NCBI GenBank assembly: GCA_934565415.1
Contig: CAKTHQ010000044.1
Coordinates: 1 to 16,575, forward strand
Length of the DNA stretch: 16,575 nt
Reading direction: 5' to 3'
DNA from: an uncultured Oscillospiraceae bacterium
Lineage (GTDB): Bacteria > Bacillota > Clostridia > Oscillospirales > Oscillospiraceae
Under the pieces are notes generated by a model. It was not told the origin of the DNA. It saw nothing but the letters and a program-made list of their open reading frames with translations, and did no database searches. Positions 7,175-13,047 of the stretch are shown in pieces. Position 1 is the stretch's first letter. Each line of letters opens with the position of its first letter. The position numbers and the translations under genes were made by a program.

Positions 7175-7911
7175 GGTCTTTTTTTCAAGCGTTTGTCATG
7201 TGCCAGTCTATGTTTTGCGCCATTCCTTGTCCCTGCAAAATATGGGATGAGGACGCCAGGGATAAGCTCCTATGGTGCCTGCCTCTGGTGGGGCTGGAAA
7301 TAGGTATTGTCTGGTATTTAATCTCGTGGCTGTGTGACTATTTTTCTCTGTCCGTCCTGCTGCGGGGGGCGGCCCTTTGCATCGTGCCGCTGCTGCTGAC
7401 CGGCTGCATCCATCTGGACGGCTTTATGGATGTAACTGATGCGGTCCGCTCCTGCCGGGATCTGGAACGCCGCCGGGAGATTTTAAAGGACTCCCATGTG
7501 GGCTCTTTTGCAGTCATTGGCTGCATCATGCTGGTGCTCCTTCAATTTGCTGCCTGTGCCGGAGCAAGCAATTGGGCAGATGCCAAAATGCTGATGCTCA
7601 TTCCGGTGGTCAGCCGCAGCTGCAGCGCCCTGGCGGTGGCTGTGCTGCCCAAAATGTCCACCAGCCAGTATGTTAAGAAAGCGGCCAGGGCAGCGGACAT
7701 CTGGATACCGGTGGTCTGCGTCTTGCTCTGCCTGGCTGGCGCGGCTTTTATCTGGCCTATGTATCTTTGGGTAATTCTGGTTGAGCTTGCCGTCTATGGC
7801 CTGGCTCTGCGAAAGGCCTACAGGAGCCTGGGCGGTATGAACGGAGATATTTCCGGCTATGCGCTGACGCTGTCAGAGCTGGGGGCTCTGGTGGCTATGA
7901 GCATTCTATAA
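7171..7911 (+). CDS. cobS: Adenosylcobinamide-GDP ribazoletransferase (cobalamin synthase)
   Basis: CobS is the integral membrane enzyme that joins adenosylcobinamide-GDP to alpha-ribazole (phosphate), closing the nucleotide loop. It has 246 residues, the usual length. The signature TGCIHLDGFMDVTDA (77-91, with D83, D87 and D90) is followed by RDLERRREILKDSHVGSFA (96-114), both close to the family consensus. About six hydrophobic segments are seen, including 33-52, 60-78, 112-130, 136-155 and the stretch from about 175 to 210. An excellent AAAGGAGGT ribosome site precedes the ATG, which overlaps the cobU stop by four bases. Its substrate is the product of CobU, and its other substrate derives from CobT and CobC, all in this operon. 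Confidence 0.96.
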   Translation: MRSFFQAFVMCQSMFCAIPCPCKIWDEDARDKLLWCLPLVGLEIGIVWYLISWLCDYFSLSVLLRGAALCIVPLLLTGCIHLDGFMDVTDAVRSCRDLERRREILKDSHVGSFAVIGCIMLVLLQFAACAGASNWADAKMLMLIPVVSRSCSALAVAVLPKMSTSQYVKKAARAADIWIPVVCVLLCLAGAAFIWPMYLWVILVELAVYGLALRKAYRSLGGMNGDISGYALTLSELGALVAMSIL

Positions 7912-7923
7912 GGAGAAAGCAAT

Positions 7924-8292
7924 ATGAATTTGATTATCGGCGGCGCTTACCAGGGAAAGCGGGACTTTGCCATCCACACCCTGGGAATTCCGGAAGAAGA
8001 TATTTTTACCTGCACGGATGCCCATATTGACTTTACAAAGCCCTGTATCGACCGGCTGGAAGAGTTTACGCTTGCCTGTATCCGGGAAAAGCAGGATCCT
8101 ATGGAAATCCTGAAGGCGCAGGATTTAACAGGGAAGACCGTGATCTGTATGGATGTATTCTGCGGCGTGGTGCCTATTGATGCCGAGCTGCGGCTGTGGC
8201 GGCATACCACGGGCCTTGTGTGCCAATATCTGGCCAAGAATGCAGACCGGGTCTATCGCATTTTCTGCGGCTTGGAGCAGCGGCTGAAATGA
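7924..8292 (+). CDS. Short CobU-like P-loop protein
   Basis: A 122-residue protein within the cob operon. It starts MNLIIGGAYQGK, a P-loop in the same position as in CobU, and ends with a CobU/CobP-like region: GVVPIDAELRLWRH, GLVCQYLAKNADRVYRI and FCGLEQRLK resemble the VPxxxxxRxxRxxxGxxNQxLAxxAD and GxPxxLK motifs. The middle of CobU, including the conserved RIxxH segment with the guanylylated histidine, is absent; it is about 60 residues shorter than CobU. Because the neighbouring CobU has lost these C-terminal motifs while keeping the histidine region, the two could complement each other; this is inference. AAGGAG lies 8 bases before the ATG. The stop overlaps the next gene by four bases, so it is probably expressed rather than a relic. 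Confidence 0.8.
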   Translation: MNLIIGGAYQGKRDFAIHTLGIPEEDIFTCTDAHIDFTKPCIDRLEEFTLACIREKQDPMEILKAQDLTGKTVICMDVFCGVVPIDAELRLWRHTTGLVCQYLAKNADRVYRIFCGLEQRLK

Positions 8293-8861
8293 GTACATTA
8301 TATTTGATTCGTCACGGAAAAACCCAGGCCAATCTGGAGCACCGCTATTGCGGCAGCACAGACCTGCCCCTGTCCCGGGAGGGCATTCACGAATTGCAGA
8401 GCCTTCACTATGCAGTACCAAACGCCCGGTTCGTAACCAGCGGAATGAGGCGGACAGAGGAGACGCTGCGTATCCTATTCGGTGCCGTTCCCCATATCCA
8501 GGACCCCGCCTTTCGGGAGGCGGATTTCGGTGTTTTCGAAATGCACACCTACGAGGAATTAAAGAGCCGGGCTGACTACCAGGCCTGGCTCGCCGGGGAC
8601 AATATGGCCAATATTCCGCCGGAAGGGGAGAGCGGCCGGCAGATGACCCAAAGGATTTTAAAGGCCCTGCCCCGCCTTTTAACGGAGGACACGGTGCTCA
8701 TTACCCACGGCGGTGTGATTGCGGCCATCATGGAGAACCAATTTCCAGAGGAACAAAAAAATCGCTACCAGTGGCAGCCCAGCCCCGGGAGAGGTTATGC
8801 ATTGACCGGGAAAAATTATGTTGCGATTCCGGAAAAAGGGTTGACAAAGCCGGAAGAATAG
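8289..8861 (+). CDS. cobC: Histidine phosphatase, probable alpha-ribazole-5'-phosphate phosphatase
   Basis: A 190-residue member of the histidine phosphatase (phosphoglycerate-mutase-like) superfamily. LIRHGKT (6-12) contains R8 and the phospho-accepting H9; TSGMRRTEET (50-59) contributes an arginine, FREADFG (75-81) the acid residue E77, and ITHGG (138-142) the second histidine H140. Members in cobalamin operons (CobC) remove the phosphate from alpha-ribazole phosphate or adenosylcobalamin phosphate, which fits its place as last cob gene. The superfamily is broad, so the function rests on context. The ATG at 8289 overlaps the previous stop (ATGA); no strong separate ribosome site is seen, implying coupling. 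Its last 21 bases contain the -35 box of the tRNA promoter, and the -10 box lies just after the stop. Confidence 0.88.
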   Translation: MSTLYLIRHGKTQANLEHRYCGSTDLPLSREGIHELQSLHYAVPNARFVTSGMRRTEETLRILFGAVPHIQDPAFREADFGVFEMHTYEELKSRADYQAWLAGDNMANIPPEGESGRQMTQRILKALPRLLTEDTVLITHGGVIAAIMENQFPEEQKNRYQWQPSPGRGYALTGKNYVAIPEKGLTKPEE

Positions 8862-8869
8862 GATATAAT
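8841..8869 (+). promoter_or_regulatory. Consensus sigma-A promoter for tRNA-Leu
   Basis: Perfect TTGACA (8841-8846), 17-base spacer, perfect TATAAT (8864-8869), 12 bases before the mature tRNA 5' end. The -35 box and spacer lie in the last codons of cobC. This is the strongest promoter match in the window, as expected for a stable RNA gene. Confidence 0.9.
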
Positions 8870-8881
8870 ATCCAAGCACTT

Positions 8882-8964
8882 GCGAGAGTGTTGGAATGGT
8901 AGACAAGCACGTTTGAGGTGCGTGTGGTAATCCCGTGGGGGTTCGAGTCCCCTCTCTCGCACCA
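8882..8964 (+). tRNA. tRNA-Leu (anticodon GAG), CCA encoded
   Basis: The acceptor stem GCGAGAG (8882-8888) pairs with CTCTCGC (8954-8960), then A and CCA (8962-8964). The anticodon stem CACGT (8908-8912) pairs with GCGTG (8920-8924) with a final T-G wobble, enclosing TTGAGGT with anticodon GAG at 8915-8917 (reads CUC/CUU). The D-arm has GGAATGGTAGACAA, and the T-loop TTCGAGT is flanked by GGGGG and CCCCT. The long variable region (about 8925-8936) is the class II feature of tRNA-Leu. The encoded CCA is common in Firmicutes. Confidence 0.95.
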
Positions 8965-9002
8965 AAACGGAAAACACTTTTCAGGTGTTTTCCGTTTTTT
9001 TA
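8965..9002 (+). terminator. Intrinsic terminator after tRNA-Leu
   Basis: CGGAAAACAC (8968-8977) pairs perfectly with GTGTTTTCCG (8985-8994) around a 7-base loop; three flanking A-T pairs extend it. A run of seven T follows. No terminator precedes the tRNA, so it also probably ends the cob operon transcript. Confidence 0.92.
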
Positions 9003-9050
9003 TAGGAAAATACAAACTTTTTGCATATTAACATACCGGGAGGTTTTTCA

Positions 9051-9776
9051 ATGATCCGTTTTTTTGCTGCCCCCGAGGAATTGAATTTTCCCACCCATAC
9101 CCTCACTGGCGAAAACGCCAGGCACGCCAAGGTTCTGCGGCTGAAAGCCGGGGAAGAGGTGCTCCTGTGCGACGGCCAGGGGAGAGAGTGCCTGTGCAGG
9201 GTAGAAGACCCGGAGACTCTGACCCTTTCTCTGGGGGAATGCCGCCCTTCCGCTTCCGAAGCGAAGGTCCGGGTCAGCGTCTATATGGCCTTCCCTAAGG
9301 CAGACAAGCTGGAGCACGTTATTCAAAAAGCCACGGAGCTGGGGGCTGCGGAGATTGTGGCGTTTCCCTCTGCCCGGTGTGTCTCCAAGCCGGAGGAGAA
9401 GAGCCTTCAAAAGAAGCTGGAGCGCTGGCAGAAAATTGCCGCCTCAGCCGCCGAGCAGTCCGGCCGGGGGGTGATTCCCCAGGTCCTGACGGTGGGATCC
9501 TACCAGAAGGCCTTGGAACGGGCGGCAAAGGCCCAAAAGGCCATTCTTTTCTATGAGCATGAGGATACAGTGACCCTCCGCTCTGTGCTGGCATCCGGCC
9601 CCTATGAGACTGTCAGTCTGCTTACCGGTCCGGAAGGCGGGCTGGAGGAAAAAGAGGTTGCCCAGGCTTTGACTGCCGGGTTGACCGTGTGTACCCTGGG
9701 AAAGCGAATCCTCCGCTGCGAGACGGCCCCACTGTGCGCTCTGTCCGCCGTTATGTATGCGGCAGGGGAATATTAA
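9051..9776 (+). CDS. rsmE: 16S rRNA (uracil1498-N3)-methyltransferase
   Basis: RsmE methylates N3 of U1498 in 16S rRNA within the 30S subunit, using SAM. It has 241 residues, typical for the family. The N-terminal PUA-like part starts MIRFFAAPEE and contains HAKVLRLKAGEEV. The SPOUT (trefoil-knot) domain shows AFPKADKLEHVIQKATELG, SAAEQSGRG, LLTGPEGGLEEKEV and LGKRILRCETAPLCALSAV, the last two forming the SAM-binding knot. The ATG at 9051 has GGGAGG 7 bases upstream and gives the normal N-terminus; an in-frame ATG at 9021 lacks a ribosome site. It stands alone between the tRNA terminator and a terminator shared with the convergent rlmH. Confidence 0.95.
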   Translation: MIRFFAAPEELNFPTHTLTGENARHAKVLRLKAGEEVLLCDGQGRECLCRVEDPETLTLSLGECRPSASEAKVRVSVYMAFPKADKLEHVIQKATELGAAEIVAFPSARCVSKPEEKSLQKKLERWQKIAASAAEQSGRGVIPQVLTVGSYQKALERAAKAQKAILFYEHEDTVTLRSVLASGPYETVSLLTGPEGGLEEKEVAQALTAGLTVCTLGKRILRCETAPLCALSAVMYAAGEY

Positions 9777-9777
9777 A

Positions 9778-9816
9778 GAAAGGGGCTATTCAACAAATTT
9801 GCAATAGCCTCTTTTA
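9778..9816. terminator. Bidirectional terminator between rsmE and rlmH
   Basis: AGGGGCTATT (9781-9790) pairs with AATAGCCTCT (9803-9812) with one G-T pair and a 12-base loop; AAA on the left and TTTT on the right extend it and supply T-tracts on both strands. It lies between two converging stop codons. Confidence 0.85.
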
Positions 9817-10299
9817 TCACTTATGGTACCGGCTCCCCGCCTGGATGGCCTCTGCCCGGTACAGCTGTTCCAAAACCATGATCCGTGCCAGATGATGGGG
9901 GAAGGTCATCGGGCCCATGGACAGCCGGAAGTCTGCCCGGTCCTTGACTCTTTGGGCCATTCCAAAGGAGGAACCGATTAAAAAGCAAGCGCTGCTTTTG
10001 CCGGAGAGCTTCACATCCGAAAGCTTTTTTGCAAATGCTTCGCTGCTCAATTCCTTTCCCTCCGGGGTGAAAACACAGAACCAGGCGCCCTTTGGAATTC
10101 GGGCGAGAATGTCCTCGGCCTCTTTTTCCAGCCCGGCGCCGATTTCCGCGGGACTGGGGGCATCCGGCAGACGGCACTCCGGCAGCTCCAGCAGGGTAAA
10201 TTTACAGTAGCCGGACAGGCGCTTGGTGTATTCCGCCGCTGCAGCGGTATAGAATTTTTCCTTCAGTTTTCCTATGGCGATCAGGGTAATTTCGAACAT
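9817..10299 (-). CDS. rlmH: 23S rRNA (pseudouridine1915-N3)-methyltransferase
   Basis: RlmH, a SPOUT methyltransferase, methylates N3 of pseudouridine 1915 in helix 69 of 23S rRNA on the assembled 70S ribosome. At 160 residues it matches the usual 155-160. The C-terminal half has the family hallmarks: FLIGSSFGMA (106-115), LSMGPMTFPHHLARIMVLEQ (126-145), LYRAEAI and the invariant terminal YHK. The ATG at 10299 was chosen: GGAGG lies 6 bases upstream, while a longer reading from a TTG at 10311 would include the ribosome site itself. It has its own promoter at 10327-10355 and converges on rsmE. Confidence 0.96.
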   Translation of the reverse strand: MFEITLIAIGKLKEKFYTAAAAEYTKRLSGYCKFTLLELPECRLPDAPSPAEIGAGLEKEAEDILARIPKGAWFCVFTPEGKELSSEAFAKKLSDVKLSGKSSACFLIGSSFGMAQRVKDRADFRLSMGPMTFPHHLARIMVLEQLYRAEAIQAGSRYHK

Positions 10300-10326
10300 G
10301 GCATCCTCCAAAATACAATTTTTCTT

Positions 10327-10355
10327 ATCATATCATGGAAGACAGCCGAATGCAA
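10327..10355 (-). promoter_or_regulatory. Sigma-A promoter for rlmH
   Basis: On the minus strand: TTGCAT (10355-10350), a 17-base spacer and TATGAT (10332-10327), with TG forming an extended -10 (TGATATGAT). It is 28 bases upstream of the ATG. Confidence 0.7.
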
Positions 10356-10407
10356 CTGCCGAATAAAAAGCCCCAAAAGCGGTACCCTATTTGTGAGGTG
10401 GGAAGAA

Positions 10408-10509
10408 ATGAAGCAGGAAAAGAAAATTCTGACGGACCCCCAGGGCAGCTATACGGGAAGACCTCTGGAAAAAGGGGAAATCCCGGTGCAGGATGCGGAT
10501 GACCTATAG
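10408..10509 (+). CDS. 33-residue conserved-looking peptide (DPQGSYTG...PVQDADDL)
   Basis: A very short gene: ATG at 10408, TAG at 10507-10509, with GAGGTGGGAAG just upstream as ribosome site. The product is acidic and proline/glycine-containing; key segments are LTDPQGSYTGRPL (8-20) and IPVQDADDL (25-33). I recall closely similar small unannotated proteins in Oscillospiraceae-type Clostridia, always with the DPQGSYTG and PVQDADDL ends, but cannot verify this here. It has no signal peptide, membrane segment or cysteine. It lies between rlmH and spoIIID, and its last six bases overlap the spoIIID stop on the other strand. No clear sigma-A promoter is visible. Function unknown. Confidence 0.72.
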   Translation: MKQEKKILTDPQGSYTGRPLEKGEIPVQDADDL

Positions 10510-10755
10510 CGATTTCTGATATTTCCGTTTGGTTGCCTGCCCGCCCCGGATGTGGCGCTGGGCCTTGTTCCGGTCCAGCACTGCCCTGGCCTGGACCCAT
10601 AGGCCAGGGTTGACCCTTGGCAGACGCTGAGTCAGGTCCTTATGCACGGTGGATTTGGAAATGCCAAAATGCCCGGCAGCCGACCGGACCGTGGCATCGG
10701 TTTCAATCAGGTACTGGGCTATTTTGCAGGCCCGTTCGTCCATATCCTCTTTCAC
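10504..10755 (-). CDS. spoIIID: Stage III sporulation transcriptional regulator SpoIIID
   Basis: SpoIIID is the small mother-cell DNA-binding protein that switches gene expression between the sigma-E and sigma-K stages of sporulation. The 83 residues carry the family core: KIAQYLIETDATVRSAAGHF, then GISKSTVHKDLTQRLP (helix-turn-helix about 22-43), and RHIRGGQATKRKYQK at the basic C-terminus, which follows the known Bacillus protein closely. The GTG at 10755 is preferred, since GGAGGGG lies 6 bases upstream; the next ATG at 10743 has a GAGG only 2 bases away. A candidate sigma-E promoter lies at 10784-10812. Its presence implies an endospore former. It diverges from the aldolase gene. Confidence 0.95.
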   Translation of the reverse strand: MKEDMDERACKIAQYLIETDATVRSAAGHFGISKSTVHKDLTQRLPRVNPGLWVQARAVLDRNKAQRHIRGGQATKRKYQKSL

Positions 10756-10783
10756 AGCGCTCCCCTCCGATGCGGTTTGCTGC

Positions 10784-10812
10784 ATTCTATGTACCTTCCG
10801 GCGGCGGTATTC
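10784..10812 (-). promoter_or_regulatory. Candidate sigma-E promoter for spoIIID
   Basis: On the minus strand: GAATACC (10812-10806), a 14-base spacer and CATAGAAT (10791-10784). This is close to the known sigma-E pattern (ATA core in the -35, CATACAnT in the -10) with the correct spacing, and spoIIID is a sigma-E target in Bacillus. It is 28 bases before the GTG start. Confidence 0.55.
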
Positions 10813-10814
10813 CC

Positions 10815-10843
10815 TTGACAAGGGGATTCCGGGTTGGTAGAAT
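10815..10843 (+). promoter_or_regulatory. Sigma-A promoter for the threonine aldolase gene
   Basis: Perfect TTGACA (10815-10820), 17-base spacer, TAGAAT (10838-10843), 31 bases before the ATG. Its -35 box starts 3 bases from the candidate divergent sigma-E -35 box. Confidence 0.8.
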
Positions 10844-10874
10844 AGGGGGAGATAAGAGAAAGAGGGGAAGACCC

Positions 10875-11918
10875 ATGATTTATTTTAACAACGACTATTC
10901 CGAGGGCTGCCATCCCGAGGTGCTCAAAGCTTTGACCCGGACCAACATGGAGCAGACCATTGGCTATGGTACGGACGAGCACTGCGCAGCTGCGGCGAAG
11001 AGAATTCGCAAGTTATGCCGGGAGGACACCCTGGCGGTCCATTTTTTGGTAGGCGGTACCCAGGCCAACCTGACGGTGATTGCCGCCGCCCTGCGGCCCC
11101 ATCAAGGGGTGATTGGTGCGGATACTGCCCACATTCACTGCCATGAGACCGGTTCCATCGAGGCCACCGGCCACAAGGTTCTGGCTTTGCCCGGCGTGGA
11201 TGGCAAAATCACTGCCCGGCAGATTCGGGAATGCGTCCTTGCCCACCGGGAGAACGACAGCTTCGAGCATATGGTCCAGCCGAAAATGGTATATCTGTCG
11301 AACCCCACCGAGCTGGGGACTCTGTATCGCCTGGAGGAGCTGGAGGCCATCAGCGGTGTCTGCCGGGAACTGGGGCTGTACCTCTTTGTGGACGGCGCCC
11401 GTTTGGGCTATGGTATGACGGCAAAAGGGAACGATGTATTTCTGCCGGATCTGGCACGGCTCTGCGATGCATTTTACATTGGCGGCACCAAAGTTGGTGC
11501 GCTCTTCGGCGAAGCTGTGGTTATTGCCAATGAGGAATTGAAGACCGACTTCCGCTATCTTATTAAGCAGCGGGGCGGTATGCTGGCCAAGGGCAGACTC
11601 CTGGGTGTCCAGTTCGAGACACTGATGGAGAACGACCTGTATATGTCCATTTCCCGCTATGCCAATGCTTTGGCGGAGCAAATTCGGAACTGCCTGGCGT
11701 CTTTGGGATATTCTTTTTTGGTGGAGAATACTACCAATCAGATTTTTCCCATTCTGCCGGATACACTCCTTGCCAGGCTGGGGGAGAAATATGTTTTCTG
11801 CGAGCAGGAGCGGACAGACGAAACCCACCGGGCCATCCGGATTTGTACCAGCTGGGCTACCACGCAGGAGAACGTGGATGCACTGTGCCGGGACCTGAAG
11901 TGCCTATCCGGGCAATAA
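10875..11918 (+). CDS. Threonine aldolase family, PLP-dependent (low-specificity L-threonine aldolase)
   Basis: A fold-type I PLP enzyme of the beta-eliminating lyase/threonine aldolase family, 347 residues. These enzymes typically cleave L-threonine or allo-threonine to glycine and acetaldehyde. The start FNNDYSEGCHPEVL matches the family's opening; FLVGGTQANL (57-66) is the PLP phosphate region, AHIHCHETGSIEATGHK (85-101) holds the ring-stacking histidine, LFVDGARLG (170-178) the PLP aspartate, and YIGGTKVGALFGEA (201-214) the Schiff-base lysine K206. The ATG at 10875 follows GAGGGG and matches the family N-terminus; the reading frame is open further upstream but would run through the promoter. 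Substrate range is not readable from sequence. It is a single-gene unit with its own promoter and terminator. Confidence 0.92.
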   Translation: MIYFNNDYSEGCHPEVLKALTRTNMEQTIGYGTDEHCAAAAKRIRKLCREDTLAVHFLVGGTQANLTVIAAALRPHQGVIGADTAHIHCHETGSIEATGHKVLALPGVDGKITARQIRECVLAHRENDSFEHMVQPKMVYLSNPTELGTLYRLEELEAISGVCRELGLYLFVDGARLGYGMTAKGNDVFLPDLARLCDAFYIGGTKVGALFGEAVVIANEELKTDFRYLIKQRGGMLAKGRLLGVQFETLMENDLYMSISRYANALAEQIRNCLASLGYSFLVENTTNQIFPILPDTLLARLGEKYVFCEQERTDETHRAIRICTSWATTQENVDALCRDLKCLSGQ

Positions 11919-11933
11919 CGGAGGCTTATGATC

Positions 11934-11972
11934 AAGGCCACTGTGATGTTTTTTTCGCAGTGGCCTTTTTTG
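11934..11972 (+). terminator. Intrinsic terminator after the threonine aldolase gene
   Basis: AAGGCCACTG (11934-11943) pairs perfectly with CAGTGGCCTT (11958-11967) across a 14-base T-rich loop, followed by further T residues. It starts 16 bases after the stop. Confidence 0.9.
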
Positions 11973-12278
11973 CACCTGCCGAAATATTACAAATAATTAC
12001 AAATTGAGACAATTATATTGCAAGTTGCAGAAAGCTAACTACAAATTTTGGGAACGAAAACGATTACGAAAATTGATTTGACAAAATCAATAAAAATCAT
12101 GTAAAAAAATTGACAATGATTTCGCAATACTATGAGAAACCTATGAGTTTTTTCACGTAATCGGAACAAAAAGATTACAAAATTATTACGATGCTCTTGA
12201 AGCAAAGAGAGACATGCTATAATACAAGAAATAATTAGCCGACTTTTCGGCTATAACCAAAGGAGGGGTGGTCAGGCG
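11973..12278 (+). promoter_or_regulatory. AT-rich leader region of the pilin remnant locus
   Basis: About 300 bases without a gene, far more AT-rich than the surrounding DNA. It holds a tandem pair ATTACAAAT (11986-11994 and 11996-12004) with related TTACAAA/TTACGA words further on, a perfect inverted repeat ATTGATTT-GACA-AAATCAAT (12072-12091) overlapping a TTGACA, and a likely promoter: TTGAAG (12197-12202), 15 bases, TATAAT (12218-12223) with an extended TG. A short hairpin, AGCCGA/TCGGCT (12237-12252), and AAAGGAGGGG (12259-12268) precede the ATG at 12279. The individual roles are inferred from pattern alone. Confidence 0.55.
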
Positions 12279-12545
12279 ATGGCACAGAATGATGTTTTTG
12301 AGACAGGTGCCGGCGCGAAATACATCAAGCTGGACAATGGATACCCGACCTGGCAGGAAGGAAAGGCTGCTGCGGATTTTGCAAAGGCGGCAAAGGCATA
12401 TGCGGCAACTTTAGCGGCGACGGACACCAGGGAAGCAACTGCAGAAGGCGTATCCTTTACGCTTCCCCTGGGCTACTACTTTGTGGATTCGCCCCCGTTC
12501 TGGCTGCACCAATGCTGCTGGCGCTTCTCGGCTGGCTGCTGCTGA
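12279..12545 (+). pseudogene. Truncated pilin/adhesin fragment, N-terminal half
   Basis: An 88-codon reading frame with a ribosome site (AGGAGGGG) but no signal peptide. Residues 11-70 look like an internal segment of a Clostridia fimbrial pilin of the isopeptide-bonded kind: AKYIKLDNGYPTW, KAAADFAKAAKAYAA, ATAEGVSFTLPLGYYFVDS. In intact pilins this is preceded by a signal peptide and beta-domain and followed by several hundred residues and a sorting signal; both are absent. After FVDS (about base 12489) the sequence stops resembling a pilin in this frame and ends CCWRFSAGCC. The first ten residues also do not look like a pilin start, so two joins are suspected, near 12305 and 12489. Confidence 0.6.
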
Positions 12546-12589
12546 CTCCGGGAAAATCCAAAAAGAAGAAGGGAGGGAAAACCCCTTGA
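12491..12589 (+). pseudogene. Detached C-terminal membrane anchor of a sortase-substrate protein
   Basis: In a frame different from the preceding fragment, codons read APVLAAPMLLALLGWLLL, then TPGKSKKKKGGKTP and stop (12587-12589). A hydrophobic span followed by a lysine-rich tail is the standard end of cell-wall sorting signals, but no LPxTG-like motif remains upstream. Its TGA overlaps the TTG start of the next fragment (TTGA), an arrangement likely to be original. It is probably the tail of the pilin whose middle is missing. Confidence 0.55.
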
Positions 12590-13047
12590 AACGAAGAATA
12601 TCCCAAATTCTGGGCCTGGTTCTGTGCTGTATGGCACTGGTACTGCCGGTGTTTGCTCAGGGCACGGCGGCGGACCTGGACCTGGACCGTACCGGCAGCA
12701 TCAGCCTGACCGTAAAGGACAAAGACGGCGTAGCCGCTACCGGCGGCAGCATCGCCTGTATTCAGGTGGCAAGGGTCCGTCTGGACAACGGAGACCTTTC
12801 CTATGAGCTGACCAACGGCTTCGAAAGAACCTCCCTTTCCCTGGTTCCTCATGCTTTTGGGTCTGGCAATGGTCATTGGGGCTGCCGGACTGCTGCTGTA
12901 CAACCGCCGGGAGGACAAGGCTGCAGGGGAAGAGGCTGCCCTGGTTCTGGAGGCGATGGAAACCGCCCAGACCCAAGGGGCACCGGTACCGGAATCGGAG
13001 CCTGTGCCGGAAGCTCCCCGGGAAGAAATGACGGAATTGACCATTGA
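12586..13047 (+). pseudogene. Truncated second pilin: signal peptide and N-terminal domain only
   Basis: It starts at TTG 12586 after GGGAGGG (12571-12577). A clear signal peptide is present (KRR, then a hydrophobic run through LGLVLCCMALVLPVFAQG), then DLDLDRTGSISLTVKDKDG and GGSIACIQVARV plus DNGDLSYELTNGFE, a pattern of N-terminal domains in Clostridia pilins. After about base 12838 the frame reads into sequence that, one frame over, encodes the sortase membrane segment, so the remainder to 13047 is a glycine-rich artefact. The missing part would be the rest of the pilin plus the start of the sortase gene. Confidence 0.6.

Noticed and set aside
11013..11828. Minus-strand reading frame (271 codons) opposite the threonine aldolase
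   Set aside because: Antisense to a complete PLP enzyme with all catalytic motifs; no independent support.
12481..12585. ATG at 12481 as the start of the second pilin fragment
   Set aside because: The extra residues look unlike a signal peptide, whereas TTG 12586 has a ribosome site and starts directly with KRR plus a hydrophobic run.
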